A DNA stretch of 64,000 bases, taken from NCBI GenBank assembly GCA_024278455.1, contig JAJRTE010000298.1:1-64000 (forward strand). The letters run 5' to 3'. Both the position numbers and the translations under genes were made by a program. Below are positions 8,783-18,089 of this stretch, piece by piece. The notes under the pieces were generated by a model. It was not told the DNA's origin and did not search any database. It saw only the letters and a program-made list of their open reading frames with translations. The DNA is from Myxococcota bacterium (GTDB taxonomy: Bacteria; Myxococcota_A; UBA796; JAJRTE01). Each line of letters opens with the position of its first letter. The stretch's first letter is position 1.

Positions 8783-9697
8783 GGACTTTTCGCCTATCCA
8801 CAACTTGTAGGAGATGAGCCCGGACGCCACATATCGCCTGGTGATCTCGAGGGTCGCCATGATGATGTCGAAGACCTCGACCCCGTAGAGGTCGCGAATC
8901 CGGGATCCGTTCTGGCGGAGGTATTCCGCCTGGGCCGCGGCGGATGGACCGACCTGGGGTGTCATGTACTGTTCCTCCACGAGGGAGAATCCATGGCGCT
9001 GGAAGGCGGCCGGCAACACGGCCGGACGGATCCAAGCGTCCTTTCGCACGCCCCAGCTCGAGCAGACGAAGCCGAAATCCGGGTCGGCCTGCAAGGCGTC
9101 CGGGTCTTCCGCGCAGGCATCGAACACGCCGAACCGAGCGCCTGGATAGGTGACTCGAGCCACTTCGCGGACCACCGCTTCCTTGTCCGGGATGTGACTC
9201 AGAGCCTCGATGGCGTAGGCGTGGTCGAATTGCGCCCACCGGAACGGCATGCGCGTGGCATTGCCGCGAGCGAACAGGACGCGGTTCTCGAGCCCCTGCC
9301 GAGGCATCCATGCGACAGCCCGCCGCAGTTGGGTCCGGGAGATGTTCAGCCCGGTGACACGGCAACCGAGTGTTCTCGCCATGGTCGCGGCAGCGCCGCC
9401 AACGCCGCACCCGACCTCGAGCAGGTGGTGTTCCGGACCGAATCCACAGCGTTCTCCGAGGACGGTGGTGAGGCGCTCCTGGGCCTCGTGCCACGATTCG
9501 GTCCCACGTTCGAAGAACCCGCCGTGCAGGTTGCGGCTCCCGGTGGTCGCCTCGATGACCGGGCTCAGGAAACGGTAGAACAGGGCCACGTGAAGGTCCG
9601 GGCCGAGGACTTTCTGGAGCCGGTCCAGCACCCCGCGCTTGGCAGGCAGGTGCTTGATCAGCGCGCGCACGAACCGCTCGTTCAGGCTGGAAGTCAA
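8777..9697 (-). CDS. SAM-dependent class I methyltransferase
   Basis: A 306-residue protein. HHLLEVGCGVGGAAATMA (about residues 89-106) is the SAM-binding motif I, followed by NISRTQLRRA and the acidic motif II region. FDHAYAIEALSHIPDKEAVVREVARV is the usual post-motif II segment. The overall pattern resembles small-molecule methyltransferases of the sterol/tocopherol/sarcosine type. The start is taken as a TTG at 9697 because AAGGAGG lies 9 nt upstream; an ATG at 9727 has no comparable site. It is the last gene before the type II secretion operon's 3' end (gspN stop 97 bp away), on the same strand, but has no evident link to secretion. The substrate is unknown. Confidence 0.8.
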   Translation of the reverse strand: MTSSLNERFVRALIKHLPAKRGVLDRLQKVLGPDLHVALFYRFLSPVIEATTGSRNLHGGFFERGTESWHEAQERLTTVLGERCGFGPEHHLLEVGCGVGGAAATMARTLGCRVTGLNISRTQLRRAVAWMPRQGLENRVLFARGNATRMPFRWAQFDHAYAIEALSHIPDKEAVVREVARVTYPGARFGVFDACAEDPDALQADPDFGFVCSSWGVRKDAWIRPAVLPAAFQRHGFSLVEEQYMTPQVGPSAAAQAEYLRQNGSRIRDLYGVEVFDIIMATLEITRRYVASGLISYKLWIGEKSS

Positions 9698-9793
9698 GGC
9701 AATCGTCCTCCTTCGCGGCACGAGCAACTTCCGGCCCCCCTCTCGAAATGGGCCTGACGCGGCTCGGTGCGGGGCGTGATGGTGGGTTTCTCG

Positions 9794-11332
9794 CTATTCC
9801 GGCGGCTCCTCCCAGCCGCCGGGCACGTCCTGTGGCAGGTCCGGCCCCAACGCTCCCCCTTGATCGACATCCTGCCCGGGCTCCACGACATCTTGGGGTT
9901 CGCCTGGGTCAGGAGGCTCGTCATACTCCCGGTAACGGAGTTCCACGTCGGGGACAGAGGGTAGCATATCGACGCCAGGTTCATCGATACGCCCATCGAA
10001 CTCGGGCTCCATGTTGCGCCGTTCTTGGAGTTCCCGCATGCGCGCCTCGCGCATGGCCTGGCGACGTTTCCTTCGTTCTTCCGCTCTCTTGCGACGCTCT
10101 TCACGCAGGCGCTTGCGTTCCTCGCTGTCGAGGACAGGCGGCCTCCCACGGCGCCGGTCGCGGTCCAAGGACGAAGGTTTGCCTCGAGGCCTGGGAAGAC
10201 CGGACCGCAACGTATCTCGTTCCAGGCTCATGGGGCCACTGACACTCCCGGCTCTCCTGCCGCGGTCAATCCCTCTTTTTCGTGCAGCCAGGCGGTCCGG
10301 GCGCGTGCGCAGCCTCTCGAAGGGACCGCTGATGATGTAGTGGTAGTACCCGTCGTTGGATTTTGCGCTGCTCGAAAGGAAGGCGGCGACGACGGCGAGT
10401 TCGTCCCCGAACTTCAGGGCGACCTTGAGGTTGAACCGGCACCGGGCCAGGGTTTTGTTCAGCATGATGGACCCGTTCACCTCTACCGTCAAGGGCCGGC
10501 TCTCGAGCTTCATGTTCTTGAACTCGACGCGCCCGCTGTTGACCTCCGCGTCGCCGCCAGAGAACACGAAGGCCAGGGTCATGGGAATGTCGAATCCCTT
10601 GATTCTCGAACCCTTGAGAATGGCCAGGTCTTCGAGTGACAGGTGCACTGTACCGTTCGATTCCCGGATCTTGGCCTTGCTGATCGAAAGGTCGGCGTCG
10701 ACGCCCAGCAGCCCGGCGAGCTGCAATTGGTAGTCTTCCCCGGTAAGCGGATACCGTCCAAGGTCCAGCTTCTCGGCAGAAAGCGTGAGCTGGATCGTGT
10801 CCTCGCTCTCCGCGTAGGAGCCCCGGGCCGAGCCGCCGTAGAGTTCCGCATCGAAGCCGACACTCCCGTAGGTCCCGTCCGCGGGAATCACGAACGGGAG
10901 CAGGGAGGAGATCGTCACCGTGTCAACGGAGAGGATAGGGATCTCGACCGGCGCATCGGACTGGATTTCCTGGTTTTCCGCCTGGGCCGTGCCTGCGGCA
11001 AGGCCCTCCTTGTTGGTCTTGGCCTCGATCGTCTTGGCCTGGACGTCACCAAGGATTCCGGGGGCGACGGGCGGGCGCAACGCGTCGGACGCTGACTTGC
11101 GCTTGCTGCCCTTGTTCGGAGGATAGACGTCCACGCCCTCCAGCGTCACGCCGAAGGGAAAGGAGGGGCTGAGCCCCACCAATTGCATCCGAATCCCCGC
11201 CCGGTTGGCCTCGTAGACCAGTCGATCTCGAGCTACGTCCGAAGGGAAGGTCAGGTAGAGAAAGAAGACGTAGGCCACCAGTCCGAACAGGCTGTACAGA
11301 ACAGCCATTCCCAGTTTTCGTATCATCGTCAC
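9794..11332 (-). CDS. gspN: Type II secretion protein GspN, with long basic/acidic C-terminal tail
   Basis: A 512-residue protein. One N-terminal transmembrane helix (about 8-30) is followed by the typical GspN periplasmic region (VYEANRAGIRMQLVGLSPSFPFGVTLEGVDV; KNMKLESRPLTVEVNGSI). GspN is an accessory inner-membrane component of type II secretion, usually 250-330 residues. Here about 170 extra residues follow residue 338: an Arg-rich stretch (repeated ERRKRAEERRKRRQAM-like segments), then a Pro/Asp/Glu-rich end. The tail is probably disordered. The gene starts within the gspM stop (ATGA overlap) and is last in the gsp operon. Confidence 0.85.
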   Translation of the reverse strand: MTMIRKLGMAVLYSLFGLVAYVFFLYLTFPSDVARDRLVYEANRAGIRMQLVGLSPSFPFGVTLEGVDVYPPNKGSKRKSASDALRPPVAPGILGDVQAKTIEAKTNKEGLAAGTAQAENQEIQSDAPVEIPILSVDTVTISSLLPFVIPADGTYGSVGFDAELYGGSARGSYAESEDTIQLTLSAEKLDLGRYPLTGEDYQLQLAGLLGVDADLSISKAKIRESNGTVHLSLEDLAILKGSRIKGFDIPMTLAFVFSGGDAEVNSGRVEFKNMKLESRPLTVEVNGSIMLNKTLARCRFNLKVALKFGDELAVVAAFLSSSAKSNDGYYHYIISGPFERLRTRPDRLAARKRGIDRGRRAGSVSGPMSLERDTLRSGLPRPRGKPSSLDRDRRRGRPPVLDSEERKRLREERRKRAEERRKRRQAMREARMRELQERRNMEPEFDGRIDEPGVDMLPSVPDVELRYREYDEPPDPGEPQDVVEPGQDVDQGGALGPDLPQDVPGGWEEPPE

Positions 11333-11934
11333 GCCTCCTGCGGGGTCATGATCGAAACGTCGATATCGACGTTCAGGTCCGACCGGGAGCGATACGTCGT
11401 GCGGATCCTCAGGCTCTTGACCACCAGGAGTTGAGGAGCCGTCTCGATGGCGTACAGGTATCGAACGACATCGACCAGCGACCGCTTGCGCAGCTTGACA
11501 CTCACCATCGTTTCCAGGAACCCCTCCTTGGCCGTTTCGCCTCGAGTGTTGATACTGATGGCGTCCGCCATGCCGACTTTGTCGGCCTCACGCTCCAGGA
11601 AGGCGGTGAGGTTGAAGTCCGGGTTTTCGCCCAGTTGTTTTTCGAGAGCGGAGATCTGCCGCTTCAGGTTTTCGAACCGGGTCGTCTCCGCCTGGACGAG
11701 CGCAAGCTGCTGTTCTTTCCTCGCAATCTCCTGCTCCAGGTAGCGCAGGTGTTTCTTTGCCTGCAGCACGGCGAGCAACGTCACCACGACGACGATGGTG
11801 GTCACCATGAAAAGGAACAGGCGCCGGTCTCGAGGGCTCATGCTGTCGAGGAGGCTGTTCGCCTTGGCAATGGGTGTCCACCTGGCGAGTCTTTCACCTG
11901 GATGACTCCAACGCTCTTTCAAGTTCAGTCCCAT
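11329..11934 (-). CDS. gspM: Type II secretion protein GspM (PilO-like)
   Basis: A 201-residue bitopic inner-membrane protein. A short cytoplasmic part (1-40) leads to one transmembrane helix (about 40-60), a coiled coil (about 65-110; LEQEIARKEQQLALVQAE) and a ferredoxin-like periplasmic domain (about 115-200) with a GspM/PilO-like beta pattern. GspM forms the inner-membrane assembly platform with GspL, GspC and GspF. It follows gspL by 10 bp and overlaps gspN by 4 bp. The assignment rests on architecture and operon position, since this family is weakly conserved. Confidence 0.85.
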   Translation of the reverse strand: MGLNLKERWSHPGERLARWTPIAKANSLLDSMSPRDRRLFLFMVTTIVVVVTLLAVLQAKKHLRYLEQEIARKEQQLALVQAETTRFENLKRQISALEKQLGENPDFNLTAFLEREADKVGMADAISINTRGETAKEGFLETMVSVKLRKRSLVDVVRYLYAIETAPQLLVVKSLRIRTTYRSRSDLNVDIDVSIMTPQEA

Positions 11935-11944
11935 GTCGTCTCCG

Positions 11945-13999
11945 TCAGTATGCAGACTCTTCCCCCGGTTCCCGTAGCGTGATCACCAGGTTGAAGTTCT
12001 TCTTCTCGCCCTTGCTTCCGACGTCGCTCTTGGTCTCCAGCACCATGTCGCTGGACTGGATCGCCTTTTCTATCTTGTCGATGCTCTCGAACTTGTCCGC
12101 AGTACCCCTCAGCTTGACCTGGTTGCCCTCGAAGCTGAAGTCGTCCACATCGACCTTGATTTCGTCGGACCCGGGCACCACGGCAGAGATTTCCCGGAGC
12201 AGGTCGATGCTGGTTCGCCGCGTGTCGCCAAGACCCAACCGCTTGCCTCGCGCCTCCATGGTCGCATACTCCTCGCGCATCTTCGCAATGGCCATCTCGA
12301 CGCCTCGAGACACGTCCACGTCGATATCCGGGAAGCCGGCCTTGATGGCGTCGCCGATACGTGCGTCCAGTTCGCGGGATTCCCGCCTGAGTCGTTGCAC
12401 TTCGGTTACGAACATGCTCGTCGCGACGACGATACCGATGAGCGCAAGCGCAACTGCAACGAAGAGGTAGCGGCGCAAGGCCTGGTAGCTCTTCTGGTAG
12501 CTGAAATCCCCCTTGCGGAAATCGATCGCCCCTTGACGCGTGTCGGTGGCACCGATGTAGGCCAGGCTGAAGGCCTTGGCGTAACGGCAGAGTGCGTCTT
12601 CGGGCACCAGGGTCGTCTGGTCCGGCCCGAGCCGGGCAGGGCGCCCCACCGGAATGCCCAGGGTCTCCTCGAATGCACTCGGCAGGCCGTCGAACAGGGC
12701 GCCCCCTCCCACCAGGAGCATGGCATCCACGTCCCGGTGCTCGCTGCCTTCATAGCCAATCAGCGCCCCCCGGATCTCGCGAAGAATCGGCTGCATGGCC
12801 TCTTCCACCACCTCGCGAATACGCCGCCGGGTGGGCGGCAATGTGCCGGTGGCAGACGTTTGGGTCCGGCCAGCATCCTCGAGCGGCTGGTCTGCGGGAC
12901 CTTCCGGAACACGGTCCCCCTCCCCATCGTCCACGGTAGTCCACCCGGCCCCCTCGGGCTCGACCCGAACCGTGGGCTCATTCTCTTCGTCCCCGACTTC
13001 GTCCCCCAACGCTTTCAGCGTGGTGAAGACCTGCATCTCCGGGCTCGAGTCCAGGCTGTCCGGGGCTGCTTCGCCCTCCTCAGACCGGCGCAGCGAGGCC
13101 GACATCGGGTCGACCTGGGATCTGCCCGGCCGGTCGTCCCCAACGCGATCGGCCACGACTTCTCCAACCTGCTTCACGGACATCCCCGGTTCCGCTCCGC
13201 TCCCGCCTTCGTTGCCGCTTGACGGTGGCGCCCCCTCCGCTTCGCCGGTGTCTCCACCCGAGGCGCCCGCTCCAGACGGCACCTCGTCATCCGGGATCGG
13301 AGAGACAGGCTCGAGCCGAATCTTCATCGCCTCCGCTGTCCGGTAGTTGACGCCGAAAGCCCGCATGACCGCCTGGGTGACCTGGAGGCCTCCCCGGGGA
13401 ATCGCTCGAATGAAATCGGTCTGCCCTCCGCTCCGTATGGTGACGATCGTCTGCGTGTGCCCGATGTCAACGATCGCAAGTGTCTTGTCGGCGTTCTTTC
13501 CTGGTGGCACGTGCGCCAGGGCGTCTCCGTCGAGGATGATGGCTCGAGGATCCACCTTCAACTTCTTCAGTGCCTGGAGCGTCGAGCCGACCTCTCCGCG
13601 CGGAGCCAGGGCTGCCAGGACTCGAGACCGTCCGCTCTCCGAACGGATCACCCGGTAGTCCAACACCATATCATCCAGGTCGAAGGGCACGTAGTTCTCG
13701 AGTTCGAACGGCAAGGTCTGGTCGATACGGCGCTGATCGGTGAAGGGAAGTTCCACGAACCAGGTGGACGCTTTCCTGCCCGGGAAATCCGTCACGTAGC
13801 CGACAGCTCCAGGGTCGAACTCTTCCACGATCCCGGCAACGGCGGCCTCGATAGCCTCTCCAGTCGGCGGAGCAGCCCCGTCCTGGGGCACCCGGACCAT
13901 CCGGGTACCCTTGACTTCGTAGCCGCGAAACGACTTTTCCAGAACGACAGCCTTGACTTCACAACTGCCGCGATCGAGCCCGATCATCAAGTAGGCCAT
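11945..13999 (-). CDS. gspL: Type II secretion protein GspL (PilM-PilN-like) with a large disordered insertion
   Basis: A 684-residue protein, much longer than the usual 380-450. The N-terminal actin-like PilM/GspL domain (MIGLDRGSCEVKAVVLEK; LPFELENYVPFDLDD) is interrupted at about residues 235-390 by an acidic Gly/Ser/Pro/Glu-rich, probably disordered insertion. The fold resumes (VEEAMQPILREIRGALIGYEG...LLVGGGALFDGL), followed by a transmembrane helix (about 507-528) and a PilN-like periplasmic domain. GspL recruits the GspE ATPase to the inner membrane. Insertion within the actin-like domain could form an extra docking surface in the cytoplasm, by inference. The gene lies between gspK and gspM. 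Confidence 0.9.
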   Translation of the reverse strand: MAYLMIGLDRGSCEVKAVVLEKSFRGYEVKGTRMVRVPQDGAAPPTGEAIEAAVAGIVEEFDPGAVGYVTDFPGRKASTWFVELPFTDQRRIDQTLPFELENYVPFDLDDMVLDYRVIRSESGRSRVLAALAPRGEVGSTLQALKKLKVDPRAIILDGDALAHVPPGKNADKTLAIVDIGHTQTIVTIRSGGQTDFIRAIPRGGLQVTQAVMRAFGVNYRTAEAMKIRLEPVSPIPDDEVPSGAGASGGDTGEAEGAPPSSGNEGGSGAEPGMSVKQVGEVVADRVGDDRPGRSQVDPMSASLRRSEEGEAAPDSLDSSPEMQVFTTLKALGDEVGDEENEPTVRVEPEGAGWTTVDDGEGDRVPEGPADQPLEDAGRTQTSATGTLPPTRRRIREVVEEAMQPILREIRGALIGYEGSEHRDVDAMLLVGGGALFDGLPSAFEETLGIPVGRPARLGPDQTTLVPEDALCRYAKAFSLAYIGATDTRQGAIDFRKGDFSYQKSYQALRRYLFVAVALALIGIVVATSMFVTEVQRLRRESRELDARIGDAIKAGFPDIDVDVSRGVEMAIAKMREEYATMEARGKRLGLGDTRRTSIDLLREISAVVPGSDEIKVDVDDFSFEGNQVKLRGTADKFESIDKIEKAIQSSDMVLETKSDVGSKGEKKNFNLVITLREPGEESAY

Positions 14000-14095
14000 G
14001 ATAACCTCTGTGTTCTTCCTTCTGCCCGGCGGGAGCAGGGGCCAAGGACCAGGCCCGCTCCGCCTGCCTCCAGGCCCAAGCGACCCAGGCGCCCT

Positions 14096-15367
14096 TCACT
14101 CTTGTCGCCAGTAGACCAGCAAACCGCCTAGATGCGCATTCTTGCTGATGTCCACGACCACCTCGACCGTCCGTTCCACGTCCCCGACGCGCCCCGTCGA
14201 GGTCAGAGTGAAGACCTTCGGACGTTTCTTGTTGTTGGTGGCCACGACCTTCTTCATTTCCGCAACGTCCAGCGCCTGCAACCCCTGGAGGCTGCTGAGA
14301 ATGGTCGCCAATATCTCCACGTTGTCGATGGGCAATCCCATGGAAGCCACCTGGTAGTCCCGCCAGTAGCGCTGGATGTCGTCCTGGGTGAACCGGTGCT
14401 TGGGCAGCACCGTGGCGAGCAGTGCTCCCAGCATCTCCGGCCCGCTCAGAGGCAAGTAGATCTTGTCGGCAACCGTGTTGACGGTGACCAGGGGGGCCAG
14501 CACATCATAGATTTCGTCTGTCATGCCTGCGACGAGGTGCATCTCGGCGAGCGTGTCGTAGGGGGCATTCTTGGCGGTGTACGGATCCTCGAGGTTGTTG
14601 TACAGGCTGTCCTCGTATCCCCTCCCGTTGGCTCGCTCACTGTCGATGTCGCCCCAATCGATCAAATTCGATATCAGCTCTTCAGGCATGATGTTGGCTT
14701 CCCGAAACAGCGGTTCGTACTGCTCCCGGCTCAAGGTCTGGAACAGGAGTTGTGCCATCTCTCCCTGAAGCCCGGTCTTGACGATTCCGTTGAGGCTGAT
14801 CTTGGTGGACTCCTCCTTGGCGCACGTGATGAAATCGCCTTCGAAGTCCAGGAAGGAGCCGGATTCGACCGGGGCGAACTCGCCGCCTCGAGTCGGCCCG
14901 CGGTGGTCGCCGGAGCGGCTGGTTCCGGACATCCCGCCCTGGCTCTCCATTTCCGCCTGGACCATCTCCTCGTCCGACAGGCCGAACGCCATGCTCGAGC
15001 CACCGAGCAGCCGGAGGAGTCCGGTATCGACACATCCTCCGGGCAGGAGGCGTACCACCATCGAGCCGCTCCCGAGAAAGCCCTTGAACTGGGCCGGAAT
15101 GAAGGCCGAGAGGCGACCCTGCGCAGCGTCCCCGAACAGGAGAAGGAGTTGGTAGATGCGGACTCCCGACACCGCCAGTGCCTCCGCCTTGGCAGCATCC
15201 CGGGCATGGCTCGCCATGGTGTACCGCATGCGGGCGTTGTAGCTGAAATCAGCGACGAACGCTGTAAACATCACGACGACCGTCAGGACGACCAACAAGG
15301 CCACGCCCCGTTCCCGCCTGCGCCGGGACAGCTCGTCCTTTGTCTCACCACGTCCATTCCGTGCCAT
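14096..15367 (-). CDS. gspK: Type II secretion minor pseudopilin GspK
   Basis: A 423-residue protein with a short basic leader and a type IV pilin-like hydrophobic helix (RGVALLVVLTVVVMFTAFVADFSY, about 20-43). A large periplasmic domain follows (LISNLIDWGDIDSERANGRGYED, YTAKNAPYDTLAEMHLVAGMTDEIYDVLAPLVTV), diagnostic for GspK. GspK caps the pseudopilus tip with GspI and GspJ. Position +5 after the prepilin cleavage site is not Glu, as is normal for GspK. A Gly/Ser/Arg-rich insert near residues 140-170 is longer than in well-studied homologues. It lies 6 bp after gspJ. Confidence 0.93.
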   Translation of the reverse strand: MARNGRGETKDELSRRRRERGVALLVVLTVVVMFTAFVADFSYNARMRYTMASHARDAAKAEALAVSGVRIYQLLLLFGDAAQGRLSAFIPAQFKGFLGSGSMVVRLLPGGCVDTGLLRLLGGSSMAFGLSDEEMVQAEMESQGGMSGTSRSGDHRGPTRGGEFAPVESGSFLDFEGDFITCAKEESTKISLNGIVKTGLQGEMAQLLFQTLSREQYEPLFREANIMPEELISNLIDWGDIDSERANGRGYEDSLYNNLEDPYTAKNAPYDTLAEMHLVAGMTDEIYDVLAPLVTVNTVADKIYLPLSGPEMLGALLATVLPKHRFTQDDIQRYWRDYQVASMGLPIDNVEILATILSSLQGLQALDVAEMKKVVATNNKKRPKVFTLTSTGRVGDVERTVEVVVDISKNAHLGGLLVYWRQE

Positions 15368-15373
15368 GATCGT

Positions 15374-16141
15374 TCAGTCCCTGCTTGGCGGCAGCGGTCC
15401 CTGGTTCCCCTTGGTCTTGTAAAGGGGGATCAGAATCGTCGTCGCGTAGTAGTGCTCGATTCCATCGAGGTCCACGAGGATGAGCGTGACCTCCACGGCG
15501 CGCGGGAGACGAAGCAGGTGCTCCGCGCTGGTGGTGTCCCACACCTCGGACCATTCCTGCTTGAAGTCGTCGTAGTACCGCAGGTTGAACAGGACGACCC
15601 GCCGTGCCAGGACTTCGATGGCACCACCCTCTTCCGGAAGGCCATCGATGCGGGGGGCCTCCCGGTGAAGCAGCATGTACAGGCCCGGCTCTTCCGGGTC
15701 GTTCTCCACGAAGTAGGATATCTCCGTGGTGTCACACTCGTTGCTGTCCCGGTACAGCCGGATGTGGCTGAACGAATTGAACGACAGCACGTCGAAGGGG
15801 TTCTCGTCGCTTCCACGGAACAGGGTCAGGTAGCTGCTGGTCGGGCTCGGATTCCGGGTGAGAAAGGCCGATTGCAACTCCCGGTTGATACGCTGGAACA
15901 CAATCCGGGCTGTATGGGCGACCTGTTCGGTCGCCTCGACCGTCTCCTGCATCCGGGCTATCCCGTCGAACGTGAGCCACGATGCCACCATGATGCCGGC
16001 AAGGATCGTGATCGCAATGGTTACCTCGAGGATGGTGAAGCCACCACGTGGCGACCGGTTCGACAGGGCGGCAGTTCCCCGTTCCCGGTGGTTCCGGGCG
16101 CGACCAGCGCAGCGCAGCAACGATGTCGGGCTCGAGGCCAT
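15374..16141 (-). CDS. gspJ: Type II secretion minor pseudopilin GspJ
   Basis: A 255-residue protein with an extended leader (about 33 residues), then the prepilin peptidase site and hydrophobic N-terminus GGFTILEVTIAITILAGI. The globular domain contains FQRINRELQSAFLTRN and matches GspJ (SYFVENDPEEPGLYMLLHRE, VLFNLRYYDDFKQEWSEVWDT). GspJ is a tip-complex pseudopilin with GspI and GspK. The leader is longer than usual; an internal start closer to the processing site is possible but lacks an obvious ribosome site. Confidence 0.92.
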   Translation of the reverse strand: MASSPTSLLRCAGRARNHRERGTAALSNRSPRGGFTILEVTIAITILAGIMVASWLTFDGIARMQETVEATEQVAHTARIVFQRINRELQSAFLTRNPSPTSSYLTLFRGSDENPFDVLSFNSFSHIRLYRDSNECDTTEISYFVENDPEEPGLYMLLHREAPRIDGLPEEGGAIEVLARRVVLFNLRYYDDFKQEWSEVWDTTSAEHLLRLPRAVEVTLILVDLDGIEHYYATTILIPLYKTKGNQGPLPPSRD

Positions 16142-16151
16142 GGGTCACACG

Positions 16152-16778
16152 CTATTGGGTGCCGCCCACACCGACCGGCACAGCGTCCTCGGGGGACACG
16201 AAGGCCGGTCCTGTGGGCTTGATGACGTGAGTAGTCAATACGACTTCGTCGAAGTCGCCGCTGAAATCCCAGTAGACGACAACGGTGATCTCCCGGATGA
16301 ACCGGGCCAACTGCTCGGACATCTCGTCCAGATTGATCAGGCTTGCCAAGGTCTCCTCGTCCGGCATGCCCGGAATGTTCTGCTGGGTTTCGTCGCCCCC
16401 GGCGAAGCCGATGAGGTCGGTGAGGCCTCCCGTGGACGCCCCTCGCAGGTCGAGCTTCCGGATCGCGGTACGCCACCGGTATTCGGGATACTGCCCGGGA
16501 AACAGCTCCTCGAAGTCGCCCTCCTCCACAATTTCGTCCTGCTCGGAAAACCCGGGCTCGCTCTCGAGGAACATCTCCAGTTCGGCGAGCTTCTGTTTCG
16601 CCAGCATGGTGCCCACGAGCAACCTGTCGGCCTGGACGGTCATGCGAACCGAGTTGCTCTGCGCGCCGACGAGTATCATCAGGGACAGGGAAAGCACGGC
16701 CAGCGCGATGAGTACCTCGAGCAACGTGAACCCTCGTCGATCAGGCAGCCCTTGGTTGTTGCGATCTTGCGTGACCAT
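16152..16778 (-). CDS. gspI: Type II secretion minor pseudopilin GspI
   Basis: A 208-residue pseudopilin with processing site RRGFTLLEVLIALAVLSLSL near residue 15 and the GspI-type motif MLAKQKLAELE. The middle (about 85-140) carries an extra acidic/Gly segment; the family is usually 120-150 residues. The ATG at 16778 is preferred over one at 16847 because GGAGAGG lies just upstream and it avoids overlap with gspH. GspI nucleates the minor pseudopilin tip. Neighbours are gspH upstream and gspJ downstream. Confidence 0.92.
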   Translation of the reverse strand: MVTQDRNNQGLPDRRGFTLLEVLIALAVLSLSLMILVGAQSNSVRMTVQADRLLVGTMLAKQKLAELEMFLESEPGFSEQDEIVEEGDFEELFPGQYPEYRWRTAIRKLDLRGASTGGLTDLIGFAGGDETQQNIPGMPDEETLASLINLDEMSEQLARFIREITVVVYWDFSGDFDEVVLTTHVIKPTGPAFVSPEDAVPVGVGGTQ

Positions 16779-16821
16779 GACACCTCTCCGGGTCTCGAGC
16801 CGCTCGTGGCGTGGACGTGAC

Positions 16822-17562
16822 TCACATCCAGCGCCGGCCTCGGGCATTCTGCCAGTATTCCCGGGGTATTTCGTATTCCCCGTTGTACATGTTGACCATG
16901 CCGGTCAACGGTTCGATCTCAAGGGTGTAGATGTCGTCGCCCCCGTCCGAAAGATAGATGAAGGCCCGCTCGACATATCCCCCCTTGAGGAAATTGACGA
17001 CGACGATCTGGTCTTCTGCCGGGTCGTCCGGCGGCCCGTCGGGATCGCCGCGCATGACGTCGGGATACTGGGGCGTCCACACACCCAGGAGCGTCAAGGG
17101 CTCCTCGAGGATCACCGGGGCGAGGTTGGGGTCCTGGGACTGACTGCAGCTCTGGAGAAGCGTATCGGCCAGGGGCAGCCCCCCCATGCCACTCCTGCTC
17201 TGGGCATAGTCCTCGAGCCGCCGCAGCTTCTCGGCCAGGCGTTCTTCTCCTCGCTCCCGCTCCTCGGCACTCCGGTAGAGAATCGCTGTCGACGTACCTG
17301 AGCAGCGCTCCACGGTATAGGCGTGGCGGTCGAGATTGAAGACGATCCGGAAATTGGACGATTCCAGGACCGCCTCGTCGAACGTGTAGCGAATGGTCCC
17401 TGCCAACTGTCGCGCAGCGCTCCTGACCTGGACGCCGAGCACACCGCCGACATAGGGGATGGTCATGCCCAGAAGAAGGGTCAGGAGAGCCATCACCACC
17501 AGAATCTCCATCAAGGTGAAGCCGGCGGGGGCTGTCGTCGTGCGACGGTTGGGGGACATCAC
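16822..17562 (-). CDS. gspH: Type II secretion minor pseudopilin GspH
   Basis: A 246-residue pseudopilin. The short leader and AGFTLMEILVVMALLTLLLG define the class III signal, and SAARQLAGTIRYTFDEAV followed by FRIVFNLDRHAYTVE matches the GspH/FimT domain. A middle insertion (about 95-175) makes it longer than the usual 150-190. GspH sits between tip complex and shaft of the pseudopilus. The start is 2 bp downstream of the gspG stop. Confidence 0.9.
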   Translation of the reverse strand: MMSPNRRTTTAPAGFTLMEILVVMALLTLLLGMTIPYVGGVLGVQVRSAARQLAGTIRYTFDEAVLESSNFRIVFNLDRHAYTVERCSGTSTAILYRSAEERERGEERLAEKLRRLEDYAQSRSGMGGLPLADTLLQSCSQSQDPNLAPVILEEPLTLLGVWTPQYPDVMRGDPDGPPDDPAEDQIVVVNFLKGGYVERAFIYLSDGGDDIYTLEIEPLTGMVNMYNGEYEIPREYWQNARGRRWM

Positions 17563-17563
17563 G

Positions 17564-18064
17564 CTACCTCACGTCTTCCCAGGAGTAGATGTCGGCGTCA
17601 TAGCCGTCGCCACCTTCCCGGCCGTCGGCACCGTAGGAAATGATCTCGTAGTCGTGCTCGCCTCGAGTTCCGGGGCTGAAATAGAGGAAATCGAAGTCCC
17701 ACCCGTCCCGTGGCACGGTATCGCTGTTGAGGTACTTCTTGCCCGGCTTCTTGGCGCTCGACGGGGCGCTGATCAGTGCCTGCAACCCCTCGCTCGTGGT
17801 CGGGAACCGCCCGTTGTCGAGCTTGTACATCACCAAGGCGTTCTCGATGATCTTTATCTGGTTGCGGGTGGTGTCCTGCTTGGCGCTGTCCAGTGCACCA
17901 GAAACGTAGATCCCCACAATCCCGGCGAGAAGCCCCATGATCGTGATCACCACCATGATCTCGATCAGGTTGAACCCTCGCTGGGACCGGCCCACGGCCC
18001 GAAGCACCTCGGCACGCTCGATGGAGACATCGAAAGGATCCGAACCTGTTTGCCGTCTCTGCAT
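17564..18064 (-). CDS. gspG: Type II secretion major pseudopilin GspG
   Basis: A 166-residue protein with a long leader (about 29 residues) and processing site GFNLIEIMVVITIMGLLAGI, with Asn in place of the usual Thr at +2 of mature GFTLIE. The hallmark major-pseudopilin segments follow: MYKLDNGRFPTTSEGLQAL and PRDGWDFDFLYFSPG, then a calcium-site-like loop near the end (GGDGYDADIYSWED). GspG polymerises into the pseudopilus that pushes substrates through GspD. It sits 25 bp downstream of gspF. Confidence 0.96.
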   Translation of the reverse strand: MQRRQTGSDPFDVSIERAEVLRAVGRSQRGFNLIEIMVVITIMGLLAGIVGIYVSGALDSAKQDTTRNQIKIIENALVMYKLDNGRFPTTSEGLQALISAPSSAKKPGKKYLNSDTVPRDGWDFDFLYFSPGTRGEHDYEIISYGADGREGGDGYDADIYSWEDVR

Positions 18065-18089
18065 GTTTCCTCCTCGCCGAACAAGCCGG

